Assembly: GCF_000383475.1 (NCBI RefSeq)
Contig: NZ_KB911459.1
Location: forward strand, 124,001-188,000
DNA length: 64,000 bases
Reading direction: 5' to 3'
DNA from: Microbacterium sp. 11MF
GTDB taxonomy: Bacteria; Actinomycetota; Actinomycetes; Actinomycetales; Microbacteriaceae
A model generated the notes under the pieces. It worked only from the letters and a program-made list of their open reading frames with translations, was not told where the DNA came from and did no database searches. Numbering within the stretch: the first letter of the stretch is position 1; each line of letters begins with the position of its first letter. This document shows positions 1 to 7,485 of this stretch, one piece after another. The position numbers and the translations under genes were made by a program.

Positions 1-203
1 AGACCCAGGCCGCCGTCGACCTGACGATCGTCGTCGAGTACCCGACCCCCGTCCACCAGGTCGCTTCGCAGGTCCGTGACGCCGTCGCCGGCGCCATCAC
101 GCGCCTCGTCGGACTCGAGGTCGTCGAGGTCAACGTCACCGTCGACGACGTCCACATCCCGGGCGACGAGGACGAGCAGCACGAGGAGTCGCGCGTCTCA
201 TGA
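1..203 (+). CDS. Asp23/Gls24 family envelope stress protein, C-terminal part (5' end outside window)
   Basis: The open frame enters from the left edge and encodes the last 66 residues. They contain the alternating beta-strand pattern of Asp23/Gls24 proteins (VDLTIVVEY, then a VEVNVTVDDVHI strand), followed by an acidic tail. Family members sit under the cell membrane and help Gram-positive cells cope with envelope stress; in Staphylococcus Asp23 is anchored by AmaP. The stop overlaps the start of the next small membrane protein (ATGA), so it belongs to the operon that follows. Family assignment is good; the exact role in actinobacteria is not established. Confidence 0.75.
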   Translation, partial: TQAAVDLTIVVEYPTPVHQVASQVRDAVAGAITRLVGLEVVEVNVTVDDVHIPGDEDEQHEESRVS

Positions 204-388
204 GCACCACGCTGATCGGCGCCCTGACCGGCGCCATCCTCGCCGTCGTGGGCCTCGCGTTCGGGTTCTGGGGATTCCTCCTCACCGCCCTGTTCATGGC
301 GATCGGCGCCGTCGTGGGCCGCATCGCCTCGGGCAAGCTCGACGTGCGGGCCGTGACCGACGCCTTCACGGGACGGCGCACCTCCTGA
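200..388 (+). CDS. Small two-helix membrane protein of the Asp23 cluster (DUF2273-like)
   Basis: This 62-residue protein has a glycine-rich hydrophobic hairpin (about residues 5-45) and a short basic/polar tail (GRIASGKLDVRAVTDAFTGR). Small DUF2273-type proteins of this kind lie inside Asp23/AmaP clusters of Gram-positive bacteria and probably sit in the membrane. The start overlaps the preceding Asp23 stop by 4 nt and its own stop shares a base with the next start, so translation is likely coupled through the cluster. DUF2273 membership is inferred from size, topology and context rather than a diagnostic motif. Confidence 0.65.
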   Translation: MSTTLIGALTGAILAVVGLAFGFWGFLLTALFMAIGAVVGRIASGKLDVRAVTDAFTGRRTS

Positions 389-783
389 TGCGTACCGACA
401 CCGACGGAACGGCGGGCGGCGGGTCCTCGCGACCCGCCGCCGCGGCCCCCGGCGTCGCCGGCCGTACCGAGGTCGCCGAGCGTGTGCTCGTCGGCATCGC
501 ACGGGCGGTGTCCGCCGATGTCATCGGCGTCCCGCGGGGCGAGATCTCCGTGGGTGTCGCCGACCGACGGGACGGCATGGCTCTGAAGGTATCGAGCCCT
601 CTCCCCGTCCCCGACCTCGATGATCTGGACGCGGTGCGGAGCACCGTCCCCGTCCTCGAGCGCGCCTCGCAGATGCAGGAGCAGCTGCGCGAGCGACTGA
701 CCCACCTCCTCGGGCGCGACATCGCCCGAATCGACGTCACCGTGACCGGTGCCCGGACCCCGGAAAGGAAGCGTGTGCGATGA
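388..783 (+). CDS. Asp23-cluster soluble protein, Asp23/Gls24-like
   Basis: This 131-residue protein has no membrane segment. After a low-complexity Ala/Gly N-terminus it has a helix-strand pattern (VAERVLVGIARAVSADVIGV, later IARIDVTVTG) like a short Asp23/Gls24 domain. It starts at the ATG overlapping the preceding stop; in-frame codons upstream of this lie inside the neighbouring genes and were not used. Its own stop overlaps the DUF6286 start (ATGA). It probably works with the other Asp23-like protein and the membrane partners here. I see no catalytic motif, so function is inferred from context. Confidence 0.6.
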   Translation: MRTDTDGTAGGGSSRPAAAAPGVAGRTEVAERVLVGIARAVSADVIGVPRGEISVGVADRRDGMALKVSSPLPVPDLDDLDAVRSTVPVLERASQMQEQLRERLTHLLGRDIARIDVTVTGARTPERKRVR

Positions 784-1364
784 CCACCCCTGTGCTGCGT
801 CGCGTTGTGCGCCGCGAGACCCATTCGCCGCGCAGCGTCGCCTTCGCCCTCGTCGTCCTGGTCGCGATCATCCTGGCCCTGTACGTCGCCGTCGAGCTCG
901 TGCTGGCCCTCGCGGCCCAGCCCGCACTTCTGGTGCGCCCTGTGGCGGCGCTGGAGTGGCTGGCCGGACTCCCCGGCAACGCCCCGGTGGCGGCCGGTGT
1001 CGCCGGCGGGCTCGTCGTGGCCGCGATCGGGCTGTGGCTCGTGGTCCTGGCCGTCGCGCCGGGCCGTCTGTCCAAGCACGAAGTGGATGCCGGTGGCCGC
1101 GTCGCCGTCATCGACAACGGCGTCCTCGCCGCGGCGCTCGCCCAGCGGGTGAGCGACGAGATCGGCGTCGCCCGCGACCGTGTGACGGTCGGGGTCGCCC
1201 ACCGGAGCGTCGACGTCACCGTCCGTCCCGGAGCCGGCATCCCGGTCGACAAGACCCAGGTCACCTCGCTGGCCGATGCGGAGATCGCCGCGCTGAAGCT
1301 GGCGCGCCCTGTTCGCACCCGCGTGCGGATCGCGCGCCCCGACGATGAGGAGAAGGCGGCATGA
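780..1364 (+). CDS. DUF6286-type membrane protein of the Asp23 cluster
   Basis: This 194-residue protein has a basic N-terminus, two transmembrane helices (about residues 20-45 and 65-95) and a C-terminal soluble alpha/beta domain (about 100-190). That layout matches DUF6286 proteins found with Asp23 genes in actinobacteria. The C-terminal part repeats the Asp23-like strand pattern (VTVGVAHRSVDVTVRPG), so it may be the cytoplasmic partner that contacts Asp23. It is coupled by ATGA overlaps to genes on both sides. Placement in the cluster is firm; the biochemical role is unknown. Confidence 0.65.
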   Translation: MTTPVLRRVVRRETHSPRSVAFALVVLVAIILALYVAVELVLALAAQPALLVRPVAALEWLAGLPGNAPVAAGVAGGLVVAAIGLWLVVLAVAPGRLSKHEVDAGGRVAVIDNGVLAAALAQRVSDEIGVARDRVTVGVAHRSVDVTVRPGAGIPVDKTQVTSLADAEIAALKLARPVRTRVRIARPDDEEKAA

Positions 1365-1975
1365 ACGACACCAACCGTGCACTCAACCGCACCGTCCTGA
1401 TGATCGTCGGCGTGATCCTGCTGATCGGCGGGGGCGCGGCGGCCACGGCGGCGGCCCTCCCGGCCGTCGGCGACGTGTGGACCTCCTCCGGAAAGGCCGC
1501 CGTCGACGCACTCCGCGCCGCGGGCGACGCCACCGCGATCCCCGGCACCGCGCTCAGCTGGGCGGTCATCGGTGCGGCGGTCATCGCGATCGTGATCGCG
1601 GTCGTCCTCTTCGCCAGTCTCACGACTCTCGTGAGCCGGCGTTCCCGCACCGTCCTCCGCTCGAGCGGCTCGCAGACGCCGCTCGGCCGGGTCACGATCA
1701 CCGAGGGCTTCGCGGCGGACGCCGTGAAGAATTCCCTCGCCCGTGAGGGCGACGTGGTCGCGGCATCCGTCACTGCGCACACGGTCCGCGACGAGCCCGT
1801 GCTCCACGTGAGCATCACGGCCCGTCAGGGAGCCGACCCCCGTCGCGTCGTCGATCACGTCGATCGGCTGATGGACGGCCTGGCAGCCGTGACCGGCGCA
1901 GACACCGCCGCCTACATCTCGATCCACGGCGGCCTGCGCAGCAGGTTCGCCTCGGACGCCGCGCGGGTCAGCTGA
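1361..1975 (+). CDS. AmaP-like alkaline shock membrane anchor protein
   Basis: This 204-residue protein has two transmembrane helices (about residues 10-40 and 65-90) separated by a short external loop, followed by a soluble C-terminal domain of about 110 residues. The topology is that of AmaP, which tethers Asp23 to the membrane in Staphylococcus aureus. The start overlaps the preceding stop by 4 nt and this is the last gene of the overlapping set. The soluble domain has the same strand-helix pattern as the neighbouring proteins (LHVSITARQGADPRRVVDHVDRL is split across it). Assigned by topology and context. Confidence 0.6.
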   Translation: MNDTNRALNRTVLMIVGVILLIGGGAAATAAALPAVGDVWTSSGKAAVDALRAAGDATAIPGTALSWAVIGAAVIAIVIAVVLFASLTTLVSRRSRTVLRSSGSQTPLGRVTITEGFAADAVKNSLAREGDVVAASVTAHTVRDEPVLHVSITARQGADPRRVVDHVDRLMDGLAAVTGADTAAYISIHGGLRSRFASDAARVS

Positions 1976-2043
1976 TCCACCGATCGAACCACCGGTCCAG
2001 GCACCGGTTTCCCCCCCACCACCGATAGAGAAAGGAGACCCTC

Positions 2044-2220
2044 ATGGGACTCGACGACAAGATCAAGAACGCCGCTCAGGACATCGCCGGCAAGGCGAAG
2101 GAAGCGATCGGCAAGGCCACCGACAACGACAAGCTCGTTGCTGAAGGCAAGGCCGACCAGACGAAGGCCGACGCCAAGAAGGCCGGCGAGAACGTGAAGG
2201 ACGCCTTCAAGAAGGACTGA
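2044..2220 (+). CDS. CsbD family general stress protein
   Basis: A 58-residue, highly charged, hydrophobe-poor protein beginning MGLDDKIKNAAQDIAGKAKE, with the Lys/Ala/Asp-rich repeats typical of CsbD. CsbD proteins are abundant under stress, for example sigmaB-controlled in Bacillus, and are thought to be largely disordered; their biochemical job is unknown. A strong AAAGGAGA ribosome site lies just before the ATG, so high expression is expected. The gene stands 68 nt after the Asp23 cluster and ends at a strong hairpin, so it is probably its own short transcript or the operon's last gene. Confidence 0.85.
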   Translation: MGLDDKIKNAAQDIAGKAKEAIGKATDNDKLVAEGKADQTKADAKKAGENVKDAFKKD

Positions 2221-2256
2221 CCTTCACCACTCGCGCTGTTCGGGCGCGCGAGTCGA

Positions 2257-2290
2257 GCGGGGAGCACACGGGGACTGTGCTCCCCGCTTT
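2257..2290 (+). terminator. Terminator hairpin after csbD
   Basis: A perfect 12-bp stem (GCGGGGAGCACA / TGTGCTCCCCGC) with a 7-nt loop and a short T run (TTT) on the plus strand. It lies between the convergent csbD and efeB genes and can serve both, though only the plus side has the U-tract. Confidence 0.85.
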
Positions 2291-2302
2291 CGTGTGCCCG
2301 GG

Positions 2303-3607
2303 TCAGGCGAACAGTTCCGCGCCCACGTACGAGCCGTCCCCCGCGCCGCGGGGCACCGCCCAGATGCCCGACGCGATGTGACGCACGTACTCGTTCATGA
2401 GGTCAGTCGACAGGGCGCGTTGGAGCGTCACGAACTGGTCCGGGCTCCGTTGGTACGAGAGGAAGAACAGTCCCGCGTCGAGGCGGCCGAGGTCGGTGTT
2501 GCCGTCGACGTAGTTGTAGCCGCGCCGCAGGATGCGGATGCCGTTGTTCAGGTCGGGATGGGCGAGGCGCACGTGCGAGGCCCGGTCGATCGCGGGGGCA
2601 CCGGCGGCATCCGTGGTGCCGAAGTCGGGCGCGGTCGTCTCGACGCCGCCCGAGAGCGGAGCGCCCTGCGCCTTGTCGCGTCCGATGATCCGCTGCTGCT
2701 CCGACAGTCGCACGCGGTCCCACGTCTCGATGAGCATCGCGACCTTGCGGGCCACGAGGTACGAGCCGCCGGCCAGCCACGCCGGAGCGTCGTCCTCGGC
2801 GACCCACACGTGGTCGGCGAGGGCGCTCGTGTCGTCCGCGAGGATGTTCGCCGTACCGTCCTTGAAGCCGAAGAGGTTCCGCGGCGTCGCCTGCGCGGCG
2901 GTCGTCTTCGAGGTCTTTCCGAAGCCGAGCTGCGACCAGCGCAGCCGCGCACGCCCGAAGGCGATCCGGCTGAGGTTGCGGATCGCGTGCACGGCGACCT
3001 GCGGATCGTCGGCGCACGCCTGGATGCAGAGGTCGCCCCCCGAGACGGACGGGTCGAGGTCGTCGCCGAGGAACGCCGGCAGTTTCGCGAGGCCCGCCGG
3101 GCGCAGCCGGGCGAGCCCGTACCGGTCCTCGCCGCTGTCGGTCGAGAACAGGGTCGGGCCCAGGCCGAAGGTGATCGTCAGGCCGGATGCCGGCAGCCCC
3201 AGCGCCTCACCGGTGTCGTCCGGCGGCGCCTCGGGCGACCCTCCGACGGCGCCGCTGGCGCTCACGTCGAGACCCTGCGTCATCCTCGCCGCCGCGTAGC
3301 TCCAGTCCTTCAGGAGCGACTGCAGGTCGTCCCGGCTCGAGCCCGCCATCATGTCGAAGGCGGCGAAGTGCAGGTGGTCTTGCATCGGTGTCGTGATCCC
3401 CGCCTGGTGCGTCCCGAAGAAGGGGTGGACGGATGCCGCCCCCTCCTGCTCCGCACGTTCGCGCCCGACCGCGACGCCGATCGCGGAGCCCGCGCCGGCG
3501 CCGAGCGCGAGGCCCGCGGCGCCGACCCCGGCGGCGAGACCGAACAGGCCGCGCCTGCTGAGCGACGGGCGGGCGGTCTCTTCTGAGGGCGAGTCCTCGG
3601 TGGTCAT
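2303..3607 (-). CDS. efeB: Dyp-type heme peroxidase EfeB, Tat-exported
   Basis: This 434-residue protein has an N-terminal twin-arginine signal (SRRGLFGL at about 17-24 followed by a hydrophobic Ala/Gly stretch), so it is folded before export. Dyp peroxidase hallmarks are present: GFKDGTAN (the GxxDG heme-pocket motif, about 247), the proximal-His region SHVRLAHP (about 345) and the distal Arg in RILRRGYNY (about 359). EfeB is the peroxidase partner of the EfeUO iron importer and has been linked to extracytoplasmic heme or ferrous iron oxidation. The start overlaps the efeO stop (ATGA), giving the order efeU-efeO-efeB. Confidence 0.93.
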   Translation of the reverse strand: MTTEDSPSEETARPSLSRRGLFGLAAGVGAAGLALGAGAGSAIGVAVGRERAEQEGAASVHPFFGTHQAGITTPMQDHLHFAAFDMMAGSSRDDLQSLLKDWSYAAARMTQGLDVSASGAVGGSPEAPPDDTGEALGLPASGLTITFGLGPTLFSTDSGEDRYGLARLRPAGLAKLPAFLGDDLDPSVSGGDLCIQACADDPQVAVHAIRNLSRIAFGRARLRWSQLGFGKTSKTTAAQATPRNLFGFKDGTANILADDTSALADHVWVAEDDAPAWLAGGSYLVARKVAMLIETWDRVRLSEQQRIIGRDKAQGAPLSGGVETTAPDFGTTDAAGAPAIDRASHVRLAHPDLNNGIRILRRGYNYVDGNTDLGRLDAGLFFLSYQRSPDQFVTLQRALSTDLMNEYVRHIASGIWAVPRGAGDGSYVGAELFA

Positions 3608-4842
3608 TGCAGGACGGTGGAGGTCAGGCGGGACAGCGGCTCGGCCAGCGCGTTGATCAGGTCGGTGAGCTCGCGCTTGTCGTCCTCGGTGAGGGTCTTG
3701 TAGGCGACGAAGCCCTTCTCGAGCGAGCCATGGGCGGCGAGGGCGGCGTTCAAGTCGTCGTAGCGCCGCGCGATCTCCGTCGAGAGCGTCTTCCCATCGG
3801 ATCCGGCGGCCGACGCGAAGTCGCGAACGAGCGAGAACGCCATCTTCGAGCCCTCGACGTTCGCGGCGAAGTCCGACAGGTCGGTGCCCGACCACCAGTC
3901 CTCCTCGCCGCTGATCTTGCCGGTCGCCACCTCGTCGAGCAGGGCGATCGCGCCGTTGGAGATCCCGGCGACGCCCTGGGCGTCGAGCGCCTTCTGGAAC
4001 GCGTCGGAGTGGACGTAGTCGTTGAGTTCGCCGACGTCCGCGACCAGCTTGTCGCCGTACGTCGCGCGTTCCTGCGTGGTCGACGGAGCCCAGTCCTGCC
4101 ACGCCGGCGTCTCGCCGTCGGCGTTCAGCGCGTCCTTCTCCGGGACCCACAGGTCCTTCTCGATGCGGTGGAAGCCGGTCCATTCGAGGCCCTCGGCCAC
4201 GGCATCCACTTCGCGGTAGTCGATGCGCGGGTCGAGGTCGCCGAGGGATTCGGCGACCGGCTCGATGCGCTCGTAGAACGCGCGCACCGTCGGGAACTGC
4301 GCGCGCGCCTCGTCGTCCCGCCCCGACTCGTAGGCGGTCGTGAAGGCGTCGACGGCGGGGACGAGCTGCTCGACCTGGTCCTTGACGAACGCGGCGTAGA
4401 GGTCGACGGCCTTCTGCTTCTGCTCGGCGTCGTCGCCGGTGGCGGCGACCGCCCCGCCGGTGACGCTGAAATCAGCGCGCCCGACGCCCTCGCCGACCAT
4501 GCCCGGCTTGCAGAGCGTCTTGTACTTCCCCGGCTGCGCGACGACGGTCAGGGTCCGCTCGGCGCCGGGTGAGATGTTCTCGACTTCGCCGATGATGCGC
4601 AGCCCGTCCTCGGCGAGCAGGTAGAACTCGCTCACCTGGGAGCTCTTGTTCGACACCGCGAAGGTCAGCGTTCCGCTCTTCGCAGTCGCCGTCGAGACGT
4701 CGCAGGAGGTATCCGTCGAGGTCACTGTGAGAGCGTCCGTGCTCGTCCCGTCGGTCTTCGCGACGCAGCCCGAGAGGGCGACGGTGCTGACGGCCACGAG
4801 GGCGAGGGCGGCATGCGCCGTGGTGAGGCGGGGGCGGGTCAT
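3604..4842 (-). CDS. efeO: Iron uptake lipoprotein EfeO (cupredoxin plus M75/imelysin domain)
   Basis: A 412-residue exported lipoprotein: basic N-terminus, hydrophobic segment and lipobox VALSGC with Cys at 26. A cupredoxin-like domain (about 35-130) precedes a helical M75 imelysin domain (about 150-405) carrying the HxxE metal motif in FHRIEKDLW (about 224). EfeO is the periplasmic or extracellular iron-binding component feeding EfeU. The chosen ATG has AAGGAG eight bases upstream and overlaps the efeU stop by 4 nt; the frame stays open further upstream, but that part lies antisense to or inside efeU and lacks a signal peptide. Confidence 0.93.
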   Translation of the reverse strand: MTRPRLTTAHAALALVAVSTVALSGCVAKTDGTSTDALTVTSTDTSCDVSTATAKSGTLTFAVSNKSSQVSEFYLLAEDGLRIIGEVENISPGAERTLTVVAQPGKYKTLCKPGMVGEGVGRADFSVTGGAVAATGDDAEQKQKAVDLYAAFVKDQVEQLVPAVDAFTTAYESGRDDEARAQFPTVRAFYERIEPVAESLGDLDPRIDYREVDAVAEGLEWTGFHRIEKDLWVPEKDALNADGETPAWQDWAPSTTQERATYGDKLVADVGELNDYVHSDAFQKALDAQGVAGISNGAIALLDEVATGKISGEEDWWSGTDLSDFAANVEGSKMAFSLVRDFASAAGSDGKTLSTEIARRYDDLNAALAAHGSLEKGFVAYKTLTEDDKRELTDLINALAEPLSRLTSTVLQ

Positions 4843-5789
4843 GATGCTCCTTGGGATGCGTGACGGGATGCGAAGGTGCCGGCGGATGTCGCAGGCGCAG
4901 GGCGCGGGCGCGGGAACAGGCCCCGGACGAAGAACGTGCCGACGACGGCGAGGTACAGCCCCCAGGCGATCACCTGCAGCCAGGTCATCTCGGGCATGAA
5001 GCCGACGGTCGCCTGGAGGAGCGCGGCGATCGCGCTGCCGGGAGGGAGCTGCGCGCTCAGGTCGAAGGCCCAGCCGAACGGGAACCCGGCGACGCCGACG
5101 CCGACGCCACCGGTGGCGGGGTCGATGGTCGCGGCATCCGAGAAGGGGCCGGGGAGGGCGCCCGACTCCTGCAGGTCGTGGAAGGCGTAGGCGAGCACAC
5201 CTGCGGCGACGACGACGAGGAAGCCGCCCGTCCACGCGAAGAAGCGGCGGAGGTCGAGACGTACGGCGCCGCGGGCGAGCAGCCATCCGAGCAGGACGGC
5301 GACGGCGAGGCCGAGCACGGCGCCGAGCCAGCCCGGGCCTTCCTGGCCGGCGGTCTGCACCATGGACCAGAGGAAGAGCGTCGTCTCGATGCCTTCGCGC
5401 GCCACCGATACGAAGCCGATCAGGACGATGCCCCAGAAGCCGCCCATCGCGAGTGCGCGATCGATGCCGCTCTCGAGATGGGAGCGCATGGTGCGCGCGG
5501 TCCGCTGCATCCAGAAGATCATCCAGGTCACCATGCCGACGGCCAGGAGGGAGAGGATGCCGCCGAGGAGCTCCTGGGCCTGGAAGGTGAGGGCGTAGGC
5601 GCCGAAGGTGAGGACGGCGCCGATGACGAGGACGAGCGCTGCCGCGAGTCCCACTCCGGCCCAGAGCTTCGGGAGGACGTCGCGGCGGTCGATCCGGACG
5701 AGGTAGGCGACGAGGATGCCGACGACGAGCGCGGCCTCCAGGCCTTCGCGGAGGCCGATGAGGAAGGGAGGGAGGAGCGAGGCGAGCAC
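4839..5789 (-). CDS. efeU: Ferrous/ferric iron permease EfeU (FTR1 family)
   Basis: A 316-residue polytopic protein with about seven transmembrane helices. It carries the two REGLE-type iron motifs of the FTR1/OFeT family: REGLE at 14-18 and REGIE near 130. It moves iron across the cytoplasmic membrane in concert with EfeO and EfeB. Translation starts at a GTG. The upstream leader is about 85 nt and is headed by an IdeR/DtxR-type operator, so the whole efeUOB operon is expected to be iron-repressed. The C-terminus is truncated of charged tail compared with some homologues, which is common. Confidence 0.93.
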   Translation of the reverse strand: MLASLLPPFLIGLREGLEAALVVGILVAYLVRIDRRDVLPKLWAGVGLAAALVLVIGAVLTFGAYALTFQAQELLGGILSLLAVGMVTWMIFWMQRTARTMRSHLESGIDRALAMGGFWGIVLIGFVSVAREGIETTLFLWSMVQTAGQEGPGWLGAVLGLAVAVLLGWLLARGAVRLDLRRFFAWTGGFLVVVAAGVLAYAFHDLQESGALPGPFSDAATIDPATGGVGVGVAGFPFGWAFDLSAQLPPGSAIAALLQATVGFMPEMTWLQVIAWGLYLAVVGTFFVRGLFPRPRPAPATSAGTFASRHASQGAS

Positions 5790-5876
5790 GGGATCTCTTC
5801 GGGTGTTCGGGAGTGAGGCCGGTGCCTGCTGCCCCGTCGCAGCCCGTCCGCGGGACCCGCTGCGCGACGTCGCAGA

Positions 5877-5895
5877 TTAGGTTAGGCGAACCTCA
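5877..5895 (-). promoter_or_regulatory. DtxR/IdeR iron box upstream of efeUOB
   Basis: The plus-strand 19-mer at this position matches the DtxR/IdeR consensus TTAGGTTAGGCTAACCTAA at 17 of 19 positions. On the minus strand it contains TAACCT, a TANNNT -10 hexamer pointing towards efeU, so repressor binding would cover the promoter. Regulation by iron is inferred from this match and from the operon's function. Confidence 0.85.
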
Positions 5896-5941
5896 CTCGC
5901 GAGAGCGTACACCCGCCGCACGGCGGCGCTCAACACGGCGT

Positions 5942-7375
5942 TCAGGCGTGTCGGTCCAGGAACGCGTAGACCTCGCCGTCGTCGACGCCGGGGAACATCC
6001 CCCGCGGAAGGGGCGAGAACATCTGCATGTGCACGCGGGCGCTCGGCCATGCCTTGCCCTTCCACCGTTCGGTGAGATCGGCGTCGGGTCGCCGGCAGCA
6101 GGCTTCGTCGGGGCACGTCGAGGCCGCCCGCTTCGGCGTTTCGCGCCCGCGGAACCAGCGTGCGTCGTCGAAGGGCACCCCGACCGTGATCGAGAACTCG
6201 CCCTCCGTAGTCGAGCCGGTCTGGCTCGAGCACCAGAACGTCCCGCCGGGGGTGTCGGTGTACTGGTAGTGCTCGGTCGTCCGGTTCTGCTCCGCGAACG
6301 CGGACCGCGCCGCGAATCTGCGGCAGACCACCTGCCCCTCGACCGATCCCGTCACGTCCATCGGCAGCGGCAGCCCGTCGTTCTCGTAGACGCGGTTGAT
6401 CGCGCCCGCCCCGTCGACGCGCAGGAAGTGGAGCGGGATGCCGAGGTGCTGCGTCAGGAGGTTGGTCATCCGCATCGCGGCCGCCTCGTGGGTCACGCCG
6501 AATGCGTCGCGGAAGTCCTCGACGGCCAGGTTCCGGTCCTTCTTGGCCTGGGCCAGGAAGGCGACCGACGCGGTCTCGGGCATCAGGCAGCACGCCGCGT
6601 AGTAGTTGATCTCCAGGCGCTGCTGCAGGAAGTCGGCGTAGTCGGTCGGCGGGGTGTGCCCGAGCAGACGGTGCGCCATCGCCTGGAGCGCCATCGACCG
6701 CAGGCCGTGGCCGCCGGGGATGGATGCCGGGGGCAGGTAGATCCGCCCGTTCTCGAGGTCGGTGACCGATCGTGCGGAGTGGGGGAGGTCGCTCGCGTAG
6801 ATGAGTTCGAACCCGAGCTGCTCCGCCATGATGCTGACCGTGCGGTGCGTCAAGGCGCCGGTGGAGTGCCCGGCGGCTTTGAGCTTTTTCTCGGCGAGCT
6901 TCTCGATGTCGGGCAGGTAGTTGTTCTGCTCTCGCATCCGCAGGCGCAGTTCGGTGTTGGCGCGGCGGGCTTCTTCGGGTGTCGCGATCGATTCGCGTTC
7001 GCGCCGCTCGAGTTCGCGGTGGAGCGCGAGGATGCCCTCGATCGTCTCGTCCGACATCGTCTTCGTGACCTTCACCGGGGCGACGCCGAGGCGGCGGAAC
7101 ACGGGGCTCCGCTGCGCGCGCTCCAGGTCGAGTTCGAGGGCGGCGCGGCGGTTCGGGGGCTCCGTGGAGAGCAGGTCGGTCACGTCCGTGCCCGTCGCCG
7201 TCGCGATCGCCTGCAGGACCGACAGCTTCGGCTCGCGCTTGCCGTTCTCGATGAGGCTGAGCTGGCTCCCGGCGATGCCCACGAGCGCCCCCAGTTCGTC
7301 GAGCGTGAAGCCGTGGGCGGTCCGCTGATGCCGGATGCGGTGGCCGAGGGTCGAGAGCTGGAGGGGCGTCGCCAT
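5942..7375 (-). CDS. ramB: RamB-like acetate metabolism regulator (XRE HTH plus IrrE/ScfR domains)
   Basis: A 477-residue regulator with an N-terminal XRE helix-turn-helix (about 8-65), an IrrE/ImmA-type middle region and a C-terminal short-chain acyl-CoA regulator domain with conserved cysteines (CPDEACC near 435). This is the layout of RamB/MlxR/PrpR proteins, which control acetate, glyoxylate and propionate genes in actinobacteria. The usual IrrE HExxH is replaced by HRLLGH, so protease activity is unlikely. It is divergent from pckG with a dyad between them. TAGCAT lies 7 nt before the ATG, consistent with a leaderless mRNA. Confidence 0.88.
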   Translation of the reverse strand: MATPLQLSTLGHRIRHQRTAHGFTLDELGALVGIAGSQLSLIENGKREPKLSVLQAIATATGTDVTDLLSTEPPNRRAALELDLERAQRSPVFRRLGVAPVKVTKTMSDETIEGILALHRELERRERESIATPEEARRANTELRLRMREQNNYLPDIEKLAEKKLKAAGHSTGALTHRTVSIMAEQLGFELIYASDLPHSARSVTDLENGRIYLPPASIPGGHGLRSMALQAMAHRLLGHTPPTDYADFLQQRLEINYYAACCLMPETASVAFLAQAKKDRNLAVEDFRDAFGVTHEAAAMRMTNLLTQHLGIPLHFLRVDGAGAINRVYENDGLPLPMDVTGSVEGQVVCRRFAARSAFAEQNRTTEHYQYTDTPGGTFWCSSQTGSTTEGEFSITVGVPFDDARWFRGRETPKRAASTCPDEACCRRPDADLTERWKGKAWPSARVHMQMFSPLPRGMFPGVDDGEVYAFLDRHA

Positions 7376-7382
7376 GAACTTG

Positions 7383-7388
7383 ATGCTA
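7383..7388 (-). promoter_or_regulatory. -10 hexamer of leaderless ramB
   Basis: TAGCAT on the minus strand is separated from the ramB ATG by 7 nt, so transcription should begin at or next to the start codon. No Shine-Dalgarno sequence is visible. Confidence 0.55.
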
Positions 7389-7394
7389 TCGAAA

Positions 7395-7428
7395 GAATCG
7401 CATTTCTTGACGCAGAGAACTGCGAAAA
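7395..7428. promoter_or_regulatory. Dyad operator between ramB and pckG
   Basis: GAATCGCATTTC and GAACTGCGAAAA form an imperfect inverted repeat with a 10-nt spacer, built on TCGCA/TGCGA half-sites. These resemble the TTTGCAAA/TTCGCA-type cores bound by RamB/PrpR regulators. The dyad lies 20 nt upstream of ramB and about 60 nt upstream of pckG, so it could serve autoregulation and pckG control. The assignment to RamB is inferred. Confidence 0.5.
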
Positions 7429-7485
7429 GAGTGGGCTGTTGGGGCGCACAGTGGAGGTACGCCCACCCCGACCGAGGAGCGCCGA

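Noticed and set aside
2303..4183. efeB extended upstream to a 626-codon frame
   Set aside because: The extra N-terminal part is arginine-rich and out of phase with efeO; the internal ATG gives a twin-arginine signal peptide and overlaps the efeO stop by 4 nt.
7407..7412. TTGACG as a -35 box for pckG inside the ramB dyad
   Set aside because: At 17-nt spacing there is no acceptable -10 hexamer.
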